Shown piece after piece: positions 1 through 9,200 of a stretch of 64,000 nucleotides of DNA. A program made the translations under genes and the position numbers. The number at the start of each line of letters is the position of its first letter. Position 1 is the stretch's first letter. The stretch is from assembly GCF_024611995.1 (NCBI RefSeq), contig NZ_CP102510.1, positions 186,001-250,000 of the forward strand, written 5' to 3'. The notes under the pieces were generated by a model. That model did no database searches, had not been told where the DNA came from, and saw only the letters and a program-made list of their open reading frames with translations. This stretch comes from Streptomyces sp. NBC_00162 (lineage in GTDB: Bacteria > Actinomycetota > Actinomycetes > Streptomycetales > Streptomycetaceae).

Positions 1-1
1 T

Positions 2-145
2 GCGGATGCGGCGGCGACGATCGGGGATCTCGGCGGCGCTGACAACGGCGCTCACAACGGCGCGGACGACGACGAACGGTCCGTCGACGACCTCAACGCC
101 GAGCTCGACGCCCTGTTCGCGGCCGAGGGATTCGGCCTCGACTAG
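2..145 (+). CDS. C-terminal end of an upstream modular PKS (partial, 5' end outside window)
   Basis: The reading frame is open from the left edge and ends at a TAG at 143-145. Only about 47 residues are visible: an Ala/Gly/Asp-rich linker followed by an acidic helix ending SVDDLNAELDALFAAEG. That tail closely resembles the C-terminus of the PKS gene ending at 52292 ([15 protein letters not shown]), so it is read as the C-terminal docking domain of a type I PKS subunit. It sits 147 bp upstream of the next PKS gene in the same direction. The N-terminal helix of that next gene resembles the one following 52292, which suggests this subunit passes its chain to the gene at 293. No catalytic domain is visible, so the identity rests on docking-tail similarity and context. 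Confidence 0.7.
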   Translation, partial: ADAAATIGDLGGADNGAHNGADDDERSVDDLNAELDALFAAEGFGLD

Positions 146-292
146 GCCCCTGCGCCAAGGCCTCACGGCCGCGCCACCGGGCACACCAGGCCTCGTTGAC
201 CCGGGCTCAAGTGTTTGCCGATTGGCTGATCCGGTCCCCGTGTTGTGTCCGCGGGGACCTGAAAGCTCGCGGTGGCCGCGCAGAGAGGCTCG

Positions 293-3200
293 ATGGTGTC
301 GAATACAAACCAGGACCGGATGCAGGCTGCCTTGCCGGCGATCCGCGCGTTGCAGAAGCGTGCGGCGGACCTCGAGGCGAAGCAGTCCGAGCCGATCGCG
401 GTCGTGTCGATGGCATGCCGCCTCCCTGGTGGTATCGACACCCCGGAGGGCTTCTGGGAGCTGCTCGCCTCGGGCGGCGACGCCGTCGGCGGCCTGCCCT
501 CGCGCTGGACCGGGCTGGACCTGTACGACCCGGATCCCGAGGCCGTCGGCAAGACGTACTCCCAGGACGGCGGATTCCTCGACGGAGCCGAGGACTTCGA
601 CGCCTCGTTCTTCGGCATCTCGCCGCGCGAGGCCGTCTCCATGGACCCGCAGCAGCGCCTCGTCCTGGAGGCCTCGTGGGAGGCCCTCGAACGGGCCGGC
701 ATCCGCCCGGACTCGCTGATGGAGAGCCGTACGGGCGTCTACCTCGGCACGATGAGCTCCGACTACGGCCACCTGGGCCGCGATCTGGACGCCCTCGACG
801 GCTACGTGAGCACGGGCAAGGCGTCCAGCGTGGTGTCCGGCCGCGTCTCCTACACGCTGGGCCTCCAGGGCCCGGCCGTCACCGTCGACACGGCCTGCTC
901 CTCCTCGCTGGTCGCCCTGCACCTGGCGGTGCAGGCCCTGCGGCAGGGCGAGTGCGAACTCGCCCTCGCGGGCGGCGTCACCATCATGAGCGCCCCCTCC
1001 CTCTTCGTGGAGTTCTCCCGCCTGAAGGGCATGGCGGCCGACGGCCGCTGCAAGTCCTTCTCGGCGGGCGCCGACGGCGCGGGCTGGGCCGAGGGCGTGG
1101 GCGTGATCGCCCTCAAGCGGCTGTCGGCCGCCCAGCGGGACGGCGACCGCGTATTGGCCGTGATCCGCGGCTCGGCCGTCAACCAGGACGGTCGCAGTCA
1201 GGGCCTGACCGCGCCGAACGGTCCCTCGCAGCAGCGGGTGATCCAGGACGCGCTGGCCGCCGCCCGGCTGACCCCGGCGGACATCGACGCGGTCGAGGCG
1301 CACGGCACGGGCACCTCGCTGGGCGACCCGATCGAGGCGGGCGCGCTCGCCGAGGTCTTCGGGCCGGGGCGCGAGGCGGACCGGCCGGTCTACCTGGGCT
1401 CGTCGAAGTCGAACATCGGGCACGCGCAGGCGGCTGCCGGTGTCATCGGTGTGATCAAGATGGTTCTGGCGCTGGAGCACGGCGTGCTCCCGAAGACCCT
1501 GCACGCCGAGGAGCCCAGCCCGCACATCGAGTGGAAGAGCAGCGGGCTCGAGCTGCTGAACGACGCGCGTGCGTGGGAGCGGGGCGCGGAGCGCACCCGC
1601 CGCGCGGGCGTCTCGTCCTTCGGCCTGAGCGGTACCAACGCCCACGTGGTGCTGGAGGAGGCCCCGGCCCGGGAGGCCGCCGAACCGGCTGCCGACGTGC
1701 CGGCCGGTCCCCTTCCGCTGGTCGTCTCCGGCCGTGACGAGGCTGCCCTGCGCGAACAGGCGGGCCGTTGGGCGGACTGGCTGTCCGGGCGCACCGAGCT
1801 TCCGCCGGCTGATGTGGCGGTGACGGCTGCCCGTCACCGTTCGCACTTCGAGTCGCGGGCGAGTGTGGTCGCGGCCGACACCGAGGGCCTGGTGGAGGCG
1901 CTGCGCGCGCTGGCCGAGGGCACTGCGCACGACGCGGTGGTGACGGGCTCGGCCGCGCGTCGCGGCAAGGTCGTCTTCGTCTACCCGGGTCAGGGCTCGC
2001 AGTGGGTCGGCATGGGGCGTGAACTCCTCGCCCGGAATCCGGTCTTCGCCGAGACCATCGACGCCTGTGATGCCGCGCTGCGTCCGTTCACTGGTTGGTC
2101 GGTGCGTGAGGTGCTCGCCGGTGAGGAGGGTGACCACCCGCCGTTCGACCGGGTGGACGTGGTCCAGCCCGCCCTCTTCGCCATGGGCGTGGGCCTTTCC
2201 GCCGTCTGGCGTTCCCTCGGTGTCGAGCCCTCCGCCGTTGTGGGTCACTCGCAGGGTGAGGTCGTCGCCGCTGTGGTGAGCGGTGCTCTCACTCTGGAGC
2301 AGGGCTCGCAGATCGTGGCCCAGCGCTCGCAGGCGGTTCTTGCCTGCGCGGGTCAGGGCGGTATGGCTCTGATCGAGCGTCCGGTGGCCGAGGTCGAGGA
2401 GTTCGTGGCCCCGTACGGCGAGGCGCTGTCCGTAGCCGCGGTGAACACCGCTGGTTCGACGGTGATCTCGGGCCAGGCCGACGCGATCGTGAAGATCGTG
2501 GCGGAGCTGTCCGAGCAGAACGTCTACGCGCGCAAGATCAATGTGGACTACGCGTCCCACAACGCCCAGATGGACCCCCTCCTCCCCGGTCTCGCCGCCG
2601 GCTTCGAGGGGATCGCTCCGACCGGTACGGACATCGCCTTCTACTCGACGGTGACCGGCCAGGTCGCCGCCGGCACGGACCTGAACGGCACCTACTGGTG
2701 CCGCAACCTGCGCGAACCCGTCCGCTTCGACCGGGCCCTGAACCAGCTCCTCGACGACGGCCACGGCGTGTTCGTCGAGATCTCCGCCCACCCCGTTCTG
2801 TCCATGCCGTTGACCGACGGCAGCGCGGAGCGCGGCGGGATCGTCGTCGGCTCCCTCGCCCGCCGGCACGGCGAGCCGGCCCAGTTGCTCCGCAACCTCG
2901 GCCTGCTCCACGTCCAGGGCCACAACCTGAACTGGGACCGGGTACTCGGCGCCGGCACCGGAAACCTCGTCCCCCTCCCCACCTACGCCTTCCAGCGTGA
3001 GCGCTACTGGCTCGAGTCCGACGAGCGGGCAGGCGACGTCCGTTCGCTGGGCCTCACCGCCTCGGCGCACCCCTGGCTCGGCGCGGCCACCGCGCTGGCC
3101 GACGGCGAGGGATACCTCTTCACCGGCCGGCTCTCCTCCGCGCAGTACCCCTGGCTCCGGGAGCACGCGGCCTTCGGTACGCCGCTCGTCCCCGGCACCG

Positions 3201-6200
3201 GCCTGCTCGAGCTCGTCCTCACCGCCGCCCACCACGTGGGCGCCCCCGGCGTCTCCGAACTCGTCCTCACCGAGCCGCTGCTGCTCGGCACGGACGGGGC
3301 GATCCGCCTCCAGGTCGCCGTCGGCGCCCCCGACAGCACCGGCCGCCGCCCCGTCGCGGTCTACAGCCTCCCGGAGAACGCCGCCGACGACGCCCCGTGG
3401 CGCCGGCACGCGGCCGGCTCCCTCTCCCACGCGCCGACCGCCGACAGCGACACCTTCGCCGAGCTGGCCCAGTGGCCCGTCCCCGGCACCCAGCCCGTCG
3501 ACCTCGAAGGGTTCTACGACCGCCTCCGCGCCCGCGGCCTCGACTACGGCCCCGCCTTCCAGGGCCTGACCGAGCTCCACCGCGCCGGCGACACCGCGTA
3601 CGCCCGGGTCCAACTGCCGGAGGGGCTGAAGGCCGACGAGTTCGGCATACACCCCGCCCTCCTCGACGCGGCCCTGCACGCCCTGGTCGGCGTCCAGGAC
3701 ACGAGCACCGGGACCGACGCCTCGCAGGTGCTGCTCCCGTTCGAGTGGACGGGCGTCGAGCTCCTCGCCGCCGGAGCCACCGAGCTCCGCGTACGCGTCG
3801 CACTCGACCCCCGGCAGAACAGCGTGCGCGTCACCGCCACCGATCCGTCCGGCCGGCCCGTCGCCCACGCCGACGGACTCCAGCTGCGCGCCGCGGGCGC
3901 CGAGCAGCTCAAGGCCACCGAGACCGTCGACCACCTCTACCAGGTCGCCTTCCAGGCCCCGCCCGTGCTGGAGGAGGCCCCGCAGGACGGCCCGACCTGG
4001 GTCCTGGGCGACGACACGCTCGGCTTCGACGCCGCCCACCCGGACGCGGACGCACTGCTCGCCGCCGTCTCCGCCCTCGGCACCGACGAGGACGCCCCGG
4101 ACCGCCTCCTCGTCGACGCCACCCGCCTGATCGGCACGACCGCCCTCGCGGAGGCCACCGCCGGGCTGGAGCTGCTGCAGCGCCTCCTCGCCGAGCCCCG
4201 CCTCGAACGGACCGAGCTGATCTGGCTGACCCGGGGCGCGGTCCACGCCGACGGCCCCGTACGCGACCTCGTCCGCGCGGGCCTGTGGGGACTGCTGCGC
4301 ACGGCCCGCAGCGAGCACGCCGACCGGGTGATCCGCCTCGTCGACATCGACGCCGAGCCGTCCGCCGTGGCGGCGGACGTGGCGCGCGCCCTGTCGGTCA
4401 CCGGTGAGCCGGAGCTGGCGGTGCGCGGTGGTGAGATCCGGGTGGCGCGTCTGGTGCGTGCGGAGGTCGGCGGTGAGCTGCCGGAGTTCGCGGCGGACGG
4501 ATCCGTCCTGGTGACGGGTGGTACCGGTGAGCTGGGTCGGGCGGTTGCCCGTCATCTGGTGTCGGTGCACGGCGTACGGCATCTCGTACTGACGTCCCGG
4601 CGCGGTATGGAGGCTCCGGGGGCCGGCGAGCTGGTGGCCGAGCTGGAGTCGGCCGGCGCCGAGTCCGTACGGATCGTTGCGGCCGATGTCTCCGACCGCA
4701 GCCAGGCGCAGGCCCTCCTGGCGGCGCCCGAGCGCCCCTGGACGGGCGTGTTCCACCTGGCTGCCGTACTGGACGATGGTCTGCTGGTCTCGCAGGACGC
4801 GGAGCGTCTGGCCCGGGTCTGGCAGCCGAAGGCGGAAGCCGCGCTCCACCTCCACGAGCTGACGCAGGGTCTGGACCTGGCCGCGTTCGTGCTCTTCTCC
4901 TCCGCCGCCGGCGTCCTCGGCGGCGCGGGCCAGAGCAACTACGCCGCCGCGAACACCTTCCTGGACGCCCTGGCCGCCCAGCGCCGTGCCGACGGACTTC
5001 CCGCGACGAGCCTGTCGTGGGGACTGTGGCAGCAGGCCGGGCAGGGCCTCACTGCCACCCTCGGCCAGGCCGAACTCGCCCGGCTCCGCCGCCAGGGCGT
5101 CGCCGCTCTGAGCGAGGCACAGGGCCTGGCGGCCCTGGACGCGGCCCTGGCTTCGGCCCAGCCGCACCTGGTCCCCGTACGTCTCGAACTCACCTCGCTC
5201 CAGCGCGAGCTGGACGGGGGCGCGGCGGTTGCGGCGCTGTTCCGCGGTCTGCTGCGCGCCCGACGCCAGCGGGCCGGGCAGTCCGCCGGCACGCCGACCG
5301 GCCTGCGCGACCAGCTGGCCGCCCAGCCCGAGGCCGAGCGGCTCACGTCGCTGATCCGGCTGGTGCAGCGCGAGGCGGCCGTGGTCCTCGGTGTCGCGAC
5401 CGCTGACGGGATCGGTGCGCAGCAGGTCCTCAAGGAGCTCGGGATCGACTCCCTGATGGCCGTGGAGCTGCGTCGCCGCCTGTCGTCCGAGACCGGGGTC
5501 ACGCTGCCCTCGACGCTCGCGTTCGACTACCCGACGCCGACCGCCATCGCCGGCCTGCTGCTCGACAAGCTGGACCTGACCACCGGCAAGGCCAAGGCGA
5601 AGGCCAACGCGCTGCGCCACACCGCGACCGCCCCGGCGGCCGACGACCCGATCGCGGTCGTGTCGATGGCCTGTCGCCTGCCCGGCGGGATCGACACCCC
5701 GGAGGGCTTCTGGGAGCTGCTCGCCTCCGGCGGCGACGCCGTCGGCAGCCTGCCCTCGCGCTGGGACAGCCTCGGGGTCTACGACCCCGACCCGGAGGCC
5801 GTCGGCAAGAGCTACTCGCGCGAAGGCGGCTTCATCCAGGACGTCGAGCGCTTCGACGCCTCGTTCTTCGGCATCTCGCGGCGCGAGGCCGTCTCCATGG
5901 ACCCGCAGCAGCGCCTGGTCCTGGAGACCTCGTGGGAGGCCCTGGAGCGGGCGGGCATCCGCCCCGACTCGCTCAGCGAGAGCCGCACCGGCGTCTACCT
6001 CGGCGCCATGACCTCCGACTACGGGCACATGGGTCACGACCTGGACGCCCTCGACGGCTACACCAGCACGGGCTACGCCTCCAGCGTCGTCTCCGGCCGC
6101 GTCTCGTACGCGCTGGGCCTCCAGGGCCCGGCCGTCACCGTCGACACCGCCTGCTCCTCCTCGCTGGTGGCCCTGCACCTGGCGGCGGGTGCCCTGCGCC

Positions 6201-9200
6201 AGGGCGAGTGCGAACTCGCCCTCGTCGGCGGCGTCACCGTCATGAACAGCCCCGCTCTCTTCGTGGAGTTCTCCCGTCTGAAGGGCATGGCTCCGGACGG
6301 CCGCTGCAAGTCCTTCTCGGCGCAGGCCGACGGCGCCGGCTGGGCCGAGGGCGTCGGCATCCTCGTCCTCAAGCGGCTGTCCGCCGCCGAGCGCGACGGG
6401 GACGAGGTCCTGGCCGTGATCCGCGGCTCCGCCGTCAACCAGGACGGCCGCAGCCAGGGCCTGACCGCGCCGAACGGCCCCTCGCAGCAGCGGGTGGTCC
6501 AGGAAGCCCTGGAAGCGGCGCGCCTGACCCCCGTCGACATCGACGCGATCGAGGCGCACGGTACGGGCACCTCGCTGGGTGACCCGATCGAGGCCGGCGC
6601 GCTGGCCGAGGTCTTCGGCCCCGACCGGGAGGAGGACCGGCCCGTCTACCTGGGCTCCTCCAAGTCGAACATCGGGCACGCGCAGGCCGCCGCGGGCGTG
6701 GTCGGCGTGATGAAGATGATCCTCGCCCTCCAGCACGAGACCCTGCCCAAGACCCTGTACGTCGACGAGCCCAGCCCGCACATCGCATGGGACGGCAGCG
6801 GCCTCGAGCTGCTGAACGAGGCGCGCCCGTGGGAGCGGGCCGCGCGGCGCACCCGCCGCGCGGGCGTCTCCTCCTTCGGCCTGAGCGGTACGAACGCCCA
6901 CGTGATCGTGGAGGAGCCGCCCGCGGCGACTCCCGTGCCGGGCGCCACCGCCGCTGCGGATGCACCGCTTCCGGTGGTCGTCTCCGGCCGTGACGAGGCT
7001 GCGCTGCGCGAGCAGGCGGGCCGTTGGGCGGACTGGCTGTCTTCCGGGCGCACTGACCTTCCGCTGGCTGACGTGGCGATCACTGCCGCCCGCCACCGTT
7101 CGCACTTCGAGTCGCGGGCCAGTGTCGTGGCCGCGGACTCCGCCGGGCTGGTGGAGGCGCTGCGCGCGCTGGCCGGGGGCGACTCCCACGACGCGGTGGT
7201 GACCGGGGCCGCGCGTGAGCGCGGGAAGGTCGTCTTCGTGTACCCGGGCCAGGGCTCGCAGTGGGTGGGCATGGGCCGTGAACTCCTCGCCTCCAGTGCC
7301 GTGTTCGCGGAGACGATCGACGCGTGTGATGCCGCTCTGCGTCCGTTCACGTGCTGGTCGGTGCGTGAGGTGCTCTCCGGTGAGGAGGGTGACCACCCGC
7401 CGTTCGACCGGGTGGACGTGGTCCAGCCCGCCCTCTTCGCCATGGGAATGGGCCTGTCCGCCGTCTGGCGTTCGCTGGGCGTGGAGCCTTCTGCGGTCGT
7501 CGGCCACTCGCAGGGCGAGGTCGTCGCCGCTGTGGTGAGCGGTGCTCTGACTTTGGAGCAGGGCTCGCAGATCGTCGCCCAGCGCTCGCAGGCGGTTCTC
7601 GCCTGCGCCGGCCAGGGCGGTATGGCCCTGATCGAGCGCCCGCTGGCCGAGGTGGAAGGGTTCCTCGCCCCCTACGGCGACGCCCTGTCCGTCGCCGCGG
7701 TCAACACCACCGGCTCGACGATCATCTCCGGTGTGGCGGACGCGATCACCAAAATCGTCGCGGAGCTCTCCGACCAGAACGTCTACGCCCGCAAGATCAA
7801 TGTGGACTACGCCTCCCACAACGCCCAGATGGACCCCCTCCTCCCCGATCTCGCCGCCGGCTTCGAGGGCCTGGTCCCGTCCCGGACGGACATCGCCCTC
7901 TACTCCACGGTGACCGGCCAGGTCGCCGATGGCACCGAGCTGGACGGCACGTACTGGTGCCGGAACCTGCGTGAGCCGGTGCGCTTCGACCGGGCCCTGA
8001 ACCAGCTCCTGGACGACGGCCACGGCGTGTTCGTCGAGATCAGTGCCCACCCGGTGCTGGCCATGCCGTTGACCGACGGCAGCGCGGAGCGCGGCGGCAT
8101 CGTCGTCGGCTCCCTCGCCCGCCGGCACGGCGAGCCGGCCCAGTTGCTCCGCAACCTCGGCCTCCTCCACGTCCAGGGCCACGACCTGAACTGGGACCGC
8201 GTCCTCGGAACCGCCACCGGCAGCCTCGTACCGCTCCCCACCTACGCCTTCCAGCGCGAGCACTACTGGCTCGAGGCCGCCAAGCCCACCGGCAACGTCC
8301 GCTCCGTCGGCCTCGACGTGCCCGAGCACCCGTGGCTCGGCGCGGTCACCGCGCTGGCCGACGGCGAAGGACACGTCTTCACCGGCCGGATCTCGCTCGC
8401 CGAGCACCCCTGGCTGGCACAGCACGCGGCCTTCGGGACCGTACTCGTCCCCGGCACCGGCCTGCTCGAACTGGCCCTCACCGCCGCCCACCACGTCGGC
8501 GCGGAGTCGGTCGAGGAGCTCACCCTGCTGGAGCCGCTGACCCTGACCGAGGACTCGGCCGTCCGGCTCCAGGTGGTGGTCGGCCCGTCCGACGCCACCG
8601 GCCGCCGCCCGGTCACCGTCTACAGCCGTCCGGACGAGACCTCCGACTCCGGCTGGCGCCGCCACGCCACCGGCGAACTCGCGGAATCCGCGGAGGCACC
8701 CGCCCCCGCCGACGCCGAGGCGTTCGCCGAGCTGGCGCAGTGGCCGGTCGCGGGCGCCGAGTCCGTCGATCTGAACGGTTTCTACACGGGCTTCCGTGAG
8801 CGCGGCCTGGACTACGGTCCGGCGTTCCAAGGTCTGACGGAGCTGTGGCGCAAGGGCGACACCGCGTACGGACTCATCCGTCTGCCCGAAGGCTTGGCCG
8901 CTGACGACTTCGGTGTTCACCCGGCCCTTCTCGACGCCGCGCTCCACACCCTCATGGGCGTACGCGGCCAGGACGAGAACGACCGGCAGGTACTGCTCCC
9001 GTTCGAGTGGACCGGCGTCGAACTCCTCGCCGCCGGTGCCACCGAGCTCCGCGTGCGGATCGACCTGGACGACACCCGCACCAACACCCGCATCTGGGTC
9101 GCCGACCCAGCCGGGCAGCCCGTCGTCCGGGCCCGCGGCCTCGCGATCCGCGAGGCGAGCGCCGAGCAGATCCGGGCCGGCGAGCGGGCCGAGCACCTCT